Shown: positions 14,735 through 23,911, numbered from the stretch's first letter. The stretch: DNA of 37,151 nucleotides from Acidobacteriota bacterium (GCA_016213725.1 JACQZS010000169.1:1-37151), one strand, 5' to 3'. Numbers and translations are program-made. The notes: generated by a model from the sequence alone, not told the origin.

Positions 14735-15630
14735 GCTCGATTCTCAAGTCCGAACAATTGACGATGAGGTTCCGAAGGCTGACGGCCTTGGATCACGTGG
14801 ACCTGGAGGTGCCGGAAGGAGCGGTGTTCGCCCTCACCGGCCCCAACGGCGCGGGCAAGACCACGACGCTGGAATGCGCCATGAACATGCTCCGCCCTAC
14901 GTCGGGACGGTGTGAAGTTCTGGGAAAGGACTCGCGGCGGCTAGGGCCGCGCGAACTGGAGCAGATCGGCTTCGTTTCGGAGGGCCAGAAGCTGCCCAGC
15001 GGCATGACCGTGGCGCGATTCCTGGCCTTCTGCCAGCCGATGTACCCGGCCTGGAGCGATGCGGACGCAGCGGCGCTGGTGAAGCAGTTCGGCCTGCCGC
15101 TGGACCGCAAGCTCAGCGCGCTCTCGCGTGGACAGAGAGTGAAGGCGATGCTGACGGCGGCGCTGGCGCACCGGCCGAAACTGATCCTGCTGGATGAACC
15201 TTTCGGCGGACTGGACGTGCTGGTGCGCGAGCAGTTGATCCGCAGCGTGCTGGACCGCACGCCCGAGGCGACCGTGGTGCTGGCCTCTCACGACATGGCG
15301 GAGATCGAGAGTTTCGCCACGCACATCGCCTATCTCGAAGAGGGGCGGCTGCGGTTCTGCGAGGAGACTTCGGCGCTGTCGGCGCGCTTCCGGGAAGTGG
15401 AAGTAACGACGGATGGCGAGGTGGAGCCGCAAAGCTGGCCGGAAACGTGGCTGCGGGTGCAGCGCGGCAGAGGGCTGGTGCGTTTCACTGATTCCGCCTG
15501 GATGGAGGAAGGCGCCGTCGAGCGAATCAGGGCCCTGGTTCCAGGTGCTCAGGATGTCACTTGGCGGGGGCTGGATTTGCGCGGAATCCTATTGGCGGTA
15601 GCGGCGGGCAGGCAGGATCTGGAGCAGTAA
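14731..15630 (+). CDS. ABC transporter ATP-binding protein
   Basis: 299 residues from a GTG that overlaps the GntR stop by 4 nt. The same frame stays open upstream to 14548, but that stretch is a shadow of the GntR gene. Walker A is GPNGAGKTT (37-45), the signature is LSRGQ (131-135), Walker B is LILLDEP (151-157) with D-loop GGLD, and the H-loop is SHD with H187. IGFVSEGQKLPSGMTVARFLAF replaces the classical Q-loop and is typical of the BcrA/YtrB-like ATPases linked to GntR regulators. The C-terminal ~100 residues (after 210) are an accessory domain. It should energise the two permeases encoded next, 3 nt and 1.6 kb downstream. Confidence 0.93.
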   Translation: MSSILKSEQLTMRFRRLTALDHVDLEVPEGAVFALTGPNGAGKTTTLECAMNMLRPTSGRCEVLGKDSRRLGPRELEQIGFVSEGQKLPSGMTVARFLAFCQPMYPAWSDADAAALVKQFGLPLDRKLSALSRGQRVKAMLTAALAHRPKLILLDEPFGGLDVLVREQLIRSVLDRTPEATVVLASHDMAEIESFATHIAYLEEGRLRFCEETSALSARFREVEVTTDGEVEPQSWPETWLRVQRGRGLVRFTDSAWMEEGAVERIRALVPGAQDVTWRGLDLRGILLAVAAGRQDLEQ

Positions 15631-15633
15631 GCC

Positions 15634-17184
15634 ATGAAGACTGTACTGGCGTTCGTACGCAAGGACAGCCGCGCGCTGTGGTGGGCGATTGCGCTGTGTC
15701 AGGGGCTGTGGGCCGCGCTGGTTTGGATGGACAGCCAGCGGCGGAGTTCAATGCCGGGGATGGCGGAAGGCTGGGGCCATATCGTGGTTCCACTGGCGTG
15801 GGTGATTCTATTGGGATTGACGGTGCTGGAAGACTCGCCCACGCAGCGGCGGCAGTTCTGGCGGACCACGCCGTGCCTCGCGCGAACGCTGCTCGCCGCC
15901 AAGGCTCTGTTCGCGCTGTGTTGGGTGCACGTGCCCTACCTGATCGGCTGCAGCGTCATTCTGTGGGCACGGGGCTTTGCCCCCTGGGAGTATGTGCCGC
16001 ATCTGCTTTGGAAACAGGCGTTGGTGCTGGTGGCGGTGACGATTCCGGCCATGGCGGCGGCAGCCCTGGTCACGAGCGTCGCTGAGTTCCTGGTGCTGGG
16101 ACTCGCGGCGATGGGGCTGTTGCCGTACATCATGTCCAACCTCGTCACGCTGCAGAGAAGCCCGTTTGAGGAGGAACTGACCGAGACGGCCGTGCTGATG
16201 CTGCTTCTGACGTTGGGTTCAGCACTAGTGCTGCTGCTGGTCTACGAACTGAACCGGGCGCAAGCAGCCCGCCTGTTCGGAGCCGCGACTGTGGCAGGAG
16301 TGGTGGTGGCGGCGGCAGCTTGGTCGTTGGCGGACTCCGTGCGCCTGGAAGATCTCCTTCGCACCGAGCCGTTGCCCCGCATTCAGATCCGAGCGCCATC
16401 GAAACCTGACTTGACGTCGCTGCCGGCGGAGTGGAAATCAGCCTCATGGCAGAAGCCTGGCCGCGTGGACGTATTGCTTCCGGCGGAGGTGATCGGATTC
16501 CAGCAGGAGGAGATCAACCAGGACTTCGATCTACTGAAGGGGACGATTGTGGGTGAGCGGGGCGAGTCCGTGGAAGTGAGCCGGGCGCCCCGGTATACGA
16601 AGCAGGAGAAAGCCGGAGCATGGGGAGATGTGGTCGGCCTGCCAGCCCCTCAGTTGTCCTTTGCGATTTTGCTGAGTCTTCCAGAGAGCGAATTCAGGCG
16701 CGTCCGGCTGGGCAAGGTCTCCGTGGAAGGGTCTGTGCGCGTTTCAAGCAATTCGCTGGCGGAACGGCGGCTGATGAGAGAGGACACCAGGACTTGGATT
16801 CCAGAGTTAGGCTTCTGTTCCGTCTCTCTCTGCACGCCATTCCGGGGATCCGGAGCCGCCCTGGAACGCTCGGTGACTTGCGAATCAACGAAGCCGTTGT
16901 CACCCTTCTCAGAGGTTCGGTACTGGAAGACAGAGCCCGGCTGGAGCAGAACCAAGCACTTGGTGGACTACGCCGCATCCCTGCAAGGGCCAGCCAGAAC
17001 CTGGCTGTCGCCCCTGTACAGAGTGGAATCACGCCAGGGCGCGAGCATGCACGCAGAAGGGGAATCACGGGACTGGACGGTGGAATTCAAACCGTCCATC
17101 CATGAGCGAAGCGAGTTGGTGCGATTCCGGGCCGAGGGGCTGTACCTGAGCCGCTACGCGCTGGGAGTTCCGCCTGAGGAATAG
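15634..17184 (+). CDS. ABC-type permease with large C-terminal soluble domain (paralogue 1)
   Basis: 516 residues. About six or seven transmembrane helices lie in the first 235 residues (roughly 14-32, 49-65, 89-111, 128-148, 150-170, 187-204, 217-233). Residues 240-516 have no further helix and look beta-rich (e.g. RVRLGKVSVEGSVRVSS), so they form one large soluble domain after the last helix. The motif FVRKDSRALWWAI at the N-terminus, ending in a charged patch, is shared with its neighbour. There is no recognised Pfam name that I can give with certainty. It is in the operon with GntR and ABC ATPase, starting 3 nt after the ATPase stop. The soluble domain could sense or bind a substrate outside the membrane. 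Confidence 0.8.
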   Translation: MKTVLAFVRKDSRALWWAIALCQGLWAALVWMDSQRRSSMPGMAEGWGHIVVPLAWVILLGLTVLEDSPTQRRQFWRTTPCLARTLLAAKALFALCWVHVPYLIGCSVILWARGFAPWEYVPHLLWKQALVLVAVTIPAMAAAALVTSVAEFLVLGLAAMGLLPYIMSNLVTLQRSPFEEELTETAVLMLLLTLGSALVLLLVYELNRAQAARLFGAATVAGVVVAAAAWSLADSVRLEDLLRTEPLPRIQIRAPSKPDLTSLPAEWKSASWQKPGRVDVLLPAEVIGFQQEEINQDFDLLKGTIVGERGESVEVSRAPRYTKQEKAGAWGDVVGLPAPQLSFAILLSLPESEFRRVRLGKVSVEGSVRVSSNSLAERRLMREDTRTWIPELGFCSVSLCTPFRGSGAALERSVTCESTKPLSPFSEVRYWKTEPGWSRTKHLVDYAASLQGPARTWLSPLYRVESRQGASMHAEGESRDWTVEFKPSIHERSELVRFRAEGLYLSRYALGVPPEE

Positions 17185-17200
17185 CACGGAGAGAATCACA

Positions 17201-18751
17201 ATGCGAACGTCACTTCTCTACTTCCGGAAAGACAGCCGCCATCTGTGGTGGGCCATCCTGGCGGCCACAGCGATGTATGGCGTGCTCGTTTGGACGGACT
17301 GCTGGCGCAGGGATTCGCAGCCCGACCCGGTGACGGGATGGGGCAACCTGGTAGTCCCCTTCCTGTGGGCGCTGCTGATGGCGCTGGCTGTGCTCGAAGA
17401 CCCGCTCAGCGGCCGGCGGCAGTTCTGGCTGACTACGCCGGCGACAAGCCGCGAGATCTTCGGAGCGAAAGCGCTGTTCGCACTCTGTTGGATTCATGCC
17501 CCGTACCTGGTGGGTTGCATCATTGTGCTGGCGGCACGGGGATTCTCGCCGTGGGCGCATCCCGGCGCGCTACTCGAACAGCAGGCAGCCGTCCTGCTGA
17601 TGGTGACGTTGCCGGCCATGGCGTTGGCGTCGGTGGTAGGCAATGCGGCGCATTTCACGATCATCGCCTTGGTGGTTGTCGCAGTGGAGGGCTTCACCGG
17701 CCCCCTCATGATGAGAGCCATCCCCTTCTTCATCCGCTGGTATGCGGAGCAGGCCATGTTCATCATGTGCGCGCTCGGGCTGACTGCCATCCTCGTGCTG
17801 GGGCTTACCTACGGCGCGCGGCGCATTCCGGCGGCACGGCTTGCCGGCTCCCTGGCGTTGCTGCTCACCGGTGGCGTACTCCATACCTGGACTTTTGAGA
17901 CAAATCTGCGGACGCTGACCTGGCTCAGAGGCAGTGAAATCCACATTGACAGCTTCGCACTGAAGCCGGAGGCGCCTGTCATCTCAAACGAGATGCTGAT
18001 GAAAAGGAGGGGCGGAGTGGGGAGCGGATACTGGATTCCCTATCAGATAGCCTGCTCGTCCAGGGAAGAACACCTGCTGTACGCCCCGCTGCAAGTCACC
18101 CTGACCAACCGCCGCGGAGAGACGCTCACAAGTTCTGCTCCTGAACAGAACTGGTCTGGGCGCCGCCCGTCGCTCCTTGCGATGATGGTCTCTTCGCCGG
18201 AAGCCGGCAAAGGCTGGCTCCAGCTGGTGCCGGACGGGAACGGGGAAGAGAAGATCGGCTCCGGCCCCCTGAAGCTCTCTGGAGAGGTGGTGGCGTTGGA
18301 CTACAAGAAGGGCCGTGCCACTCCGATGGATCCGTTCACTCGCACGGATGTCGCAGGCGTCGGGATTTGCGTGGCGGAGTTGCGGGAGGCGACACTGCGG
18401 GGGGACGCAGTGAGTGTCCTCTGCGAATCTGCCGGCCGAGGCGTGGAGTATGTTCAAGGCCGGTTCTGGAGGCAGGACGACCCCTGGGAGTTGCGGTTCA
18501 GGCTGGATCAGGCATGGAACAACATGTCGTGGCCCCGGTTGAGCTGGCTCTCGCCGGTGAAGCGGAAGCAGTCCCTGCTGCCAGTCGTGCAAGTGATGGG
18601 AGGCTACCAGAGCGTGTGGGAGGTGCCAAGAGAGAAACTCCAGGGCCTGAAGTTGGAATTGGCGCCGATCCGGCAGAGGGTGTCGCAGGTTGTCCGTTTC
18701 AAGTTGGAGGGCGTGGAACTGAAGAAGTTCGTGATGCGGTCAGCTCAGTGA
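17201..18751 (+). CDS. ABC-type permease with large C-terminal soluble domain (paralogue 2)
   Basis: 516 residues, exactly the length of the preceding gene and clearly a tandem paralogue. Shared blocks include YFRKDSRHLWWAI, GWGNLVVPFLWALLMALAVLEDP, RRQFWLTTPATSREIFGAKALFALCWIHAPYLVGC and ARGFSPW. The C-terminal half is much more divergent than the membrane half. It has the same layout, about six or seven helices followed by a soluble domain of about 280 residues. GGAGAG at 17188 gives a ribosome binding site 7 nt before the ATG. The two permeases probably form a heterodimer with the ATPase dimer. The stop is one base from the stop of the convergent barrel gene. Confidence 0.82.
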   Translation: MRTSLLYFRKDSRHLWWAILAATAMYGVLVWTDCWRRDSQPDPVTGWGNLVVPFLWALLMALAVLEDPLSGRRQFWLTTPATSREIFGAKALFALCWIHAPYLVGCIIVLAARGFSPWAHPGALLEQQAAVLLMVTLPAMALASVVGNAAHFTIIALVVVAVEGFTGPLMMRAIPFFIRWYAEQAMFIMCALGLTAILVLGLTYGARRIPAARLAGSLALLLTGGVLHTWTFETNLRTLTWLRGSEIHIDSFALKPEAPVISNEMLMKRRGGVGSGYWIPYQIACSSREEHLLYAPLQVTLTNRRGETLTSSAPEQNWSGRRPSLLAMMVSSPEAGKGWLQLVPDGNGEEKIGSGPLKLSGEVVALDYKKGRATPMDPFTRTDVAGVGICVAELREATLRGDAVSVLCESAGRGVEYVQGRFWRQDDPWELRFRLDQAWNNMSWPRLSWLSPVKRKQSLLPVVQVMGGYQSVWEVPREKLQGLKLELAPIRQRVSQVVRFKLEGVELKKFVMRSAQ

Positions 18752-18752
18752 C

Positions 18753-19547
18753 TCACGGCCGCTTGCCAAAGTTGTACGTAAAACTGACCAGGAACTGCCG
18801 GTCGGGCTCGCCGCCCACCAGGCCATAGCGCTGCCACACCGCGTCGATGGAAGCGCGGCCGGTGATCTCGTAGGCAACGCCACCGAAGACCGCCAGAGTT
18901 CTCTCGAACCCTGTAGCGTGCTCCAACACCGCATCGGCGTGCGGCGTGAAGCGTCTCAGTTTTCGCCCCAGCTGGCGCCCATAACCAATATCCAAATCCC
19001 ACACGCCCGCAGGATTGGTATCGGACGGCACCGTGGCAGCGCTCCAGGAGAGCGCGACGCCCAGGCTGTTGCCGGACTTGTCGAGGCGGCCGACGGCCGT
19101 GGCGCCCAGCCGCACCCCGGAGTCGTTTCGCAGCATGGCGGTGATCGTCGGAGCCACGGCGATGTCGAAGTGTTCGCTGTCGAACAGAATCGACGTGGCG
19201 GCGAAAGTCAACCTGTCGCTGAACTGCGTGTTGCGTCCGCCGGCGCTCACCCCGCTGGCGACGGAGTCGAACGACGCGCTGTACTCGGTGCGGCCCCAGA
19301 AGAGCGAATCGCCGTCGGGGGTCCATTTGAGCGCCGAAGGCAGCGTGAAGGTCGAAGTCGTGTAGGAGTAGAGGCCGCCGAAGTCCAATTCCACGGTGCC
19401 GGGTTCGGTGATCAGATCATTCACGTGCAGCTTTTTGCGCAGTGAAACGCCGGAACTCTGACGGTGCACGGAGCTGCGGTGGTGCTTGGACGCCGCGTGC
19501 GCCGGCACAATGGCCAACAAAAGAAGCAATCCCGTAGCGCGAGTCAC
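18753..19547 (-). CDS. Putative outer-membrane beta-barrel protein
   Basis: 264 residues from a GTG; a TAG lies about ten codons upstream in frame and no ATG intervenes. The signal peptide is MTRATGLLLLLAIVPAHA with an AHA-A cleavage site. The mature protein alternates polar and aromatic residues (GTVELDFGGLYSYTTSTFTLPS, WDLDIGYGRQLGRKL, AVFGGVAYEITGRAS) and ends with DRQFLVSFTYNFGKRP, close to the terminal aromatic rule of barrel proteins. It resembles the outer-membrane proteins of the phenol-degradation/transporter-like group but no family is certain. It starts 17 nt after the DNPH1-like stop, with AAGGG as ribosome binding site, and so is the last gene of the sugar operon. Confidence 0.78.
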   Translation of the reverse strand: MTRATGLLLLLAIVPAHAASKHHRSSVHRQSSGVSLRKKLHVNDLITEPGTVELDFGGLYSYTTSTFTLPSALKWTPDGDSLFWGRTEYSASFDSVASGVSAGGRNTQFSDRLTFAATSILFDSEHFDIAVAPTITAMLRNDSGVRLGATAVGRLDKSGNSLGVALSWSAATVPSDTNPAGVWDLDIGYGRQLGRKLRRFTPHADAVLEHATGFERTLAVFGGVAYEITGRASIDAVWQRYGLVGGEPDRQFLVSFTYNFGKRP

Positions 19548-19564
19548 AATTGCAGCCCTTGTTG

Positions 19565-19993
19565 TTACAGGCTACTACGGAGTATCGCCTCCAATTGCGT
19601 GAGGGCATCCTCTGCGGAATCATACGGCGCCAATGCGCAACGCGGATGGCGGTTGCCGGTGATGAGCAGCGAAATCGCGCGCGCCAGATCACGGCGGTAG
19701 AAGAGGATCACCGGCTTCTGCGTTCCGCCCAACAGGTACCCCGCTTCAAAGCCGATACCGAACGACGAGCCGCTCACTTCTCCCAGGAAGAGATCGCACT
19801 CCTCCAGCCAGCGCATATCGCGCTCATAAACCTCGTGCGCGGCCAGACGGCGGTCGGCTTCGCGCGCATTGTCGTCGATCAGATGGCGCGTGAGCACGGT
19901 GTGGCCCAGCATCTCCATGCGTTCAACCAGCAGCCGCGCGGTGGCCAGCGAACCTCGGTCGCCCGCCACCGTAAAACCAAAGTAGATCTTCAT
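19565..19993 (-). CDS. 2'-deoxynucleoside 5'-phosphate N-hydrolase-like (DNPH1/Rcl) protein
   Basis: 142 residues. The ATG at 19993 shares a base with the TAA of the gene before it (TAATG), which fixes the start. The fold is the nucleoside 2-deoxyribosyltransferase type. The sequence follows mammalian DNPH1/Rcl: an N-terminal IYFGFTVAGDRGSL phosphate-binding turn, HTVLTRHL, D59 in ERDMRWLEECDLFLGEVS, the Ser-containing GEVSGSSFGIGFEAGYLL, and the catalytic glutamate E83. Members hydrolyse the N-glycosidic bond of deoxynucleoside monophosphates or related compounds. It is a cytoplasmic protein. Its place between a Tat-exported sugar isomerase and an outer-membrane barrel is unusual and suggests a different nucleoside- or glycoside-like substrate. 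Confidence 0.82.
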   Translation of the reverse strand: MKIYFGFTVAGDRGSLATARLLVERMEMLGHTVLTRHLIDDNAREADRRLAAHEVYERDMRWLEECDLFLGEVSGSSFGIGFEAGYLLGGTQKPVILFYRRDLARAISLLITGNRHPRCALAPYDSAEDALTQLEAILRSSL

Positions 19994-20964
19994 TACGGGG
20001 TCAGCACTTTGCGGCAGTATTCCACGCACTTCCTGATCTCGGCCAGCACGTCGGAGCCCTGCGGAATCTTGTACTCCAGCTCGATGGTGGCCTGGAACTT
20101 CCACTTCTCGCGCTGCATGAGGAGCAGGAAGTCCTTCAGCGGCGTGTCGCCCTGGCCCCAAGGCATGCCGGGGCCGTTGTCCTTCTTGCGGTCTTTCAGG
20201 TGGACATGCGTGATACGGGTGTGGTTCTCCTTGATCCACTCCGCCGGCGAGAATCCGTTGGAAGCGAAGAAGTGCCCTATATCCACGTTGGCCCCGTTGT
20301 ACTTCGAGTACCAGAAGGCCTGCTCCCACGCGCCCAGGCGGCCGAACGCCTCCGGGTTCGTCAGATTGCCGTGGCCATGGTAGCCCACCATCAGCTTGTG
20401 CTTGGTAGCGAACTGGCCGATGCGCTTCGTCTGGCTCACCGGAATCTCGCAGGAGATGGCATGCGCGCCCAGCGCCTTGGCCATCTGGAAGCAGTAATCC
20501 AGCACGTCGTCCGGTGCGGTATTGATGCCGTCCATCTTCACGATCTGGATCTTTACGCCGGCATCCTCGTACTTCTTTCGAAAGTTCTTGAACTCCGCCA
20601 TGGAGCGCGAGAGGCGCCACTTGCGCAACTCTTCCAGCGCGGCTTTGTCGGCGGGAGAGATCGTCTCCTTACCGCGCGGGCCCATGCCCACGCCGCGCGA
20701 AGCGATGGCCGGCGCTCCGAGGAACGCCTCGATGGGCTGCGTGCGAAGCTCGGCTGCGCTCACACCGGTCTGCGCCATGTAGCCGAGAATCTGATCGGCG
20801 TTACTTGGCAGCCCGTGGTAGCTGTACGGGATGTTGATGCCCACCTGCACGCCGCCGATCAGCGAGTTCGGTTTCGTGGCGGGCGCCGTGGGTGCGGCGG
20901 GCAGCGAAGAGGCGGATAGTCCGGCCAGTGCCAGGCGTCCTAGGTCGCGGCGATTGATATCCAT
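19993..20964 (-). CDS. Tat-exported sugar phosphate isomerase/epimerase-like TIM barrel
   Basis: 323 residues from the ATG at 20964, which has a good AGGAG ribosome binding site 6 nt upstream. The N-terminus MDINRRDLGRLALAGLSASSLPAAP is a twin-arginine signal. Xylose-isomerase-like features follow: QIVKMDGINTAPD, LMVGYHGHGN, ANVDIGHF, HTRITHVHLKDRKKD and ATIELEYK, with histidines and glutamates placed to bind a metal. Periplasmic members are frequent in soil acidobacteria, where they are thought to process sugars in the periplasm; the substrate is not known. It begins 14 nt after the Gfo/Idh/MocA gene and ends sharing a base with the DNPH1-like gene, so all four genes form one operon. Confidence 0.88.
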   Translation of the reverse strand: MDINRRDLGRLALAGLSASSLPAAPTAPATKPNSLIGGVQVGINIPYSYHGLPSNADQILGYMAQTGVSAAELRTQPIEAFLGAPAIASRGVGMGPRGKETISPADKAALEELRKWRLSRSMAEFKNFRKKYEDAGVKIQIVKMDGINTAPDDVLDYCFQMAKALGAHAISCEIPVSQTKRIGQFATKHKLMVGYHGHGNLTNPEAFGRLGAWEQAFWYSKYNGANVDIGHFFASNGFSPAEWIKENHTRITHVHLKDRKKDNGPGMPWGQGDTPLKDFLLLMQREKWKFQATIELEYKIPQGSDVLAEIRKCVEYCRKVLTP

Positions 20965-20978
20965 GGTGTTCTCCTGAA

Positions 20979-22508
20979 CTAGAGCTTGAGTTCCCAGCCC
21001 TTCTTGAATTCGGGGCGGACGAATTTGTTGGCGGCGGCGTTGTTCTTGAAGCGCATGTTGGCCGCATCCCATTCCAGCTTGCCGGACACTCGCCACGCAA
21101 TTACGGCCAGGGCGAGCCATTCTGCGTAGGGCCCCGTGATCGAGAAGTCGGAGCACGACCGTTCCCCGCCCTTGCAGGCGCGGATCCAGTCCAGCATGTG
21201 GCCGGGCGAACGCGTCAGCAGCGGCGGCGGCAGCTGGTATTCTCTCCAACGCGCGCCCGGCAGCAGCCACACGCCCTCGCCGCGCGACGACGTAGCCAGC
21301 ATTCCTTTCGTGCCGATGAAGAGCGAGCCGTTGCCCGTCAGCACGCCCGGCTGCGATCCGGAGCCGCGTCCGCCGGGCGGCAGGTAGACCGCCACGCCCG
21401 GACCGCCCGCGCCCATCACCGGTGCATTCGCCGGACGCGCCGCGCGCTGCGCCGGCGCCCCGGTGGAGCGCTCCTGCCGCGGCCCGCGGCCCTTCTCGCC
21501 CAGGTTGTTAACCGGCGGCAGAATCACTTCATTTTCCATGCCCGGCACGCGGAACGCCTCCGGATCTCCAGGCCGCGCCGAGTCGTGATAGTACACGGCG
21601 ACAGCCGGCATCTTGCCGCGCGCGGGGAAGTCCAACCTCACCACGCCGCGATGCGGCACCGTGATCGAGGACTTACCCTCCTGCCGCAAGCACTCAATGC
21701 TGGTGGGCGCGCCCAACTGCAGCGCCGTGTGCACGGGCCCGGCCGTGTGCGTGGCCCAGTTGCCCACCTGGCCGGTGCCGAAATCCAGGAAGCCGCGCCA
21801 GTTGTACGGCACATATGCGTCGCTGAACGGCCGCTCAGCCGCACCGCCCAGCCACAGTTTCCAGTCGAGCGTGTCGGGCACCTTTGCTTCCGCGGGAGGC
21901 GCCTCCAGCCCCGTGGGATGCGTGCCCGGCGTGGTGACGAAATGCGCTTCCGTCACATCGCCGATCTCGCCGGACCAGATAATCTCCGCCGCCACCCGGT
22001 TGCACTCGTGCGAGAAGCCCTGGTTCCCCATCTGCGTGGCCACGTTGTACTTCACCGCCGCCTGCTGCAGCAGCCGGGCTTCCCACGGCGTGCGCGTCAG
22101 CGGCTTTTCCACGTAGACGTGCTTGCCGTGCTGCATGCAGGCCAGCGCCACGGTGGCGTGCATGAAGTCCGGGATGCCGATGGTGCAGGCGTCGATGTTT
22201 TTTCCTTCCTTGTCGAGCATGACGCGGAAGTCTTTGTAGTGCGGAACCTTGTACCTGGCCAGATTGGCGGCGCCGCGTTTGGCGTCCACCTCGCAGAGCG
22301 CCACGATGTTCTCCGTCGCGGCCGCCTGGTTCAGGATTCCGCCGCCCTGGCCGCCCACACCGATCGCTGCGACATTGAGCTTGTCGTAGTAAGGCTTGTA
22401 GCCAAGCGCTTTCAGGGAAGGCACGCTGCCGTAGCCGCTCAGCGGCACGGCCCCGGCCAGCAGGGATCCGAAGAAGAAATGACGGCGAGGAAATGATGCG
22501 GAAGACAT
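20979..22508 (-). CDS. Tat-exported Gfo/Idh/MocA-family oxidoreductase
   Basis: 509 residues from the ATG at 22508; a GTG at 22520 would add four residues. The signal is ASFPRRHFFFGSLLAGAVPLSG, a clear twin-arginine motif. NAD(P) binding is at VAAIGVGGQGGGILNQ, the catalytic lysine motif is HVYVEKPLT, and the middle VGNWATHTAGPVHTALQLGAP is the usual dimer/substrate region. An insert with low-complexity RGPRQERSTGAPAQRAARPANAP lies around residue 340-370. Tat export lets this fold reach the periplasm with its nucleotide bound. It would oxidise or reduce a sugar or sugar derivative together with the isomerase encoded next. A TATGAT hexamer at 22541-22546 (minus) may be the -10 of this operon. 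Confidence 0.9.
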   Translation of the reverse strand: MSSASFPRRHFFFGSLLAGAVPLSGYGSVPSLKALGYKPYYDKLNVAAIGVGGQGGGILNQAAATENIVALCEVDAKRGAANLARYKVPHYKDFRVMLDKEGKNIDACTIGIPDFMHATVALACMQHGKHVYVEKPLTRTPWEARLLQQAAVKYNVATQMGNQGFSHECNRVAAEIIWSGEIGDVTEAHFVTTPGTHPTGLEAPPAEAKVPDTLDWKLWLGGAAERPFSDAYVPYNWRGFLDFGTGQVGNWATHTAGPVHTALQLGAPTSIECLRQEGKSSITVPHRGVVRLDFPARGKMPAVAVYYHDSARPGDPEAFRVPGMENEVILPPVNNLGEKGRGPRQERSTGAPAQRAARPANAPVMGAGGPGVAVYLPPGGRGSGSQPGVLTGNGSLFIGTKGMLATSSRGEGVWLLPGARWREYQLPPPLLTRSPGHMLDWIRACKGGERSCSDFSITGPYAEWLALAVIAWRVSGKLEWDAANMRFKNNAAANKFVRPEFKKGWELKL

Positions 22509-22681
22509 GACGGTGCTCACGAGTAGAGGCGGACACGGGCATCATATCGTAACGGCCCCGCCCGCTCATTGCGGATCGCCTCGCTACGCTCAGTACAGCC
22601 TTTTCGTTGCTCAGATACAGTCCGCCGTGTATTGGGAAATTGCCCCACGCTCCGTAGCCTGAAAAGTGGAGGCACACTGCC

Positions 22682-23911
22682 ATGGCGGATTTCTACCAAA
22701 CAGGAGCGGTAACAACCCTGCACCGCCTGACATCGAATCACGTCGACAGGCTGGAAGCGGACCTGGAGAAATTCGCCCGCAACAAGCCCATCGGACTAGT
22801 CCTGCCCGCCCTCTACTCCGAGTTCGAAACCCCAGCCATGCAGCGCATCGTGCGCGAACTGCAACAGGTACGCTACCTGCAACGCATCGTCCTGGTGCTG
22901 GCACGTGCCAACCGTGAACAGTACGACCGCGCGCGCAGCTTTTTCGACAACTTCTACACGCCCGTCACCATCATCTGGGTGGATAGCGAGAGAGTTCAAG
23001 CCCTGCTCCAGATGCTTGAGGAGAAGGGGCTGCCGCCCGGCCCCGACGGCAAAGGCCGCTCCTGCTGGATGGCCTATGGCTACCTGCTGGCCAAGCGGGA
23101 CTGCCAGGTAATTGCTCTGCACGATTGCGATATCGTCAACTACGACCGTCAGCTGCTGGCCCGCCTCTGCTACCCCGTCGCGCACCCCCACCTCACCTTC
23201 GATTTCTGCAAAGGCTACTACGCCCGCGTCACTGACCGCATGCACGGCCGCGTCACCCGCCTCTTCATGACGCCCCTCATCCGCGCCCTCGAAGGCATGG
23301 CGTCCGGAAACCCCTACTTGCGCTTCTTGGACAGCTTCCGCTACCCGCTGGCCGGCGAGTTCGCCATGGACATTGACCTCGCCCGCGTCAATCGCATCCC
23401 GGCCGATTGGGGCCTCGAAGTCGGAGTCCTCGCCGAAGTCTTCCGCAACTGCACCGTGGCGCGCACCTGCCAGGTGGACCTCATGGACAACTACGAGCAC
23501 AAACACCAGGTGCTCTCGCCTGATGACCAATCCAAGGGACTGTCTCGCATGGCCATGGACATCTCGAAGTCCCTCTTCGTCACCCTCGCCGCCGAAGGCC
23601 TCGTCTTCACCGCCGACCACTTCCGCAGCCTCGAAGTCCGCTACGTCCGCATGGCCCAGGACACCATCGCCCGGTATTACGCCGATGCGATGTTGAACGG
23701 CCTCAAATTTGACCGCCACGCTGAAGAGCAGGCCGTCTCCGTCTTCGCCAGGAGCCTCAGCGGCGCCGCCGCGGAGTTCGTGCGCGATCCTCGCGGACTG
23801 CCGCTAATCCCCAATTGGAATCGGGTGGGCGCCGCCATGCCGGAGTTCTTTGATCTCTTTGAAGACGCGGTGGAGAAAGACTCGCGGCAGTTCGCCGCAC
23901 GCCTCGTCTGA
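22682..23911 (+). CDS. gpgS: Glucosyl-3-phosphoglycerate synthase-like glycosyltransferase (GT81 type)
   Basis: 409 residues; GGAGG at 22668-22672 lies 9 nt before the ATG. The metal site is HDCD (147-150) after GKGRSCWMAYGYLLA. The middle block, FDFCKGYYARVTDRMHGRVTRLFMTPLIRAL, then DSFRYPLAGEFAMDIDLAR, then DWGLEVGVLAEVFRN and NYEHKHQ, follows the long (~400 residue) form of bacterial and archaeal GpgS. That enzyme transfers glucose from NDP-glucose to 3-phosphoglycerate, the first step to the compatible solute glucosylglycerate. It heads a three-gene operon with a second glycosyltransferase and an MscS-like channel, and the needed type of phosphatase is encoded convergently at 26025-26816. 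Mannosyl-3-phosphoglycerate synthase is the main alternative. Confidence 0.82.
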   Translation: MADFYQTGAVTTLHRLTSNHVDRLEADLEKFARNKPIGLVLPALYSEFETPAMQRIVRELQQVRYLQRIVLVLARANREQYDRARSFFDNFYTPVTIIWVDSERVQALLQMLEEKGLPPGPDGKGRSCWMAYGYLLAKRDCQVIALHDCDIVNYDRQLLARLCYPVAHPHLTFDFCKGYYARVTDRMHGRVTRLFMTPLIRALEGMASGNPYLRFLDSFRYPLAGEFAMDIDLARVNRIPADWGLEVGVLAEVFRNCTVARTCQVDLMDNYEHKHQVLSPDDQSKGLSRMAMDISKSLFVTLAAEGLVFTADHFRSLEVRYVRMAQDTIARYYADAMLNGLKFDRHAEEQAVSVFARSLSGAAAEFVRDPRGLPLIPNWNRVGAAMPEFFDLFEDAVEKDSRQFAARLV

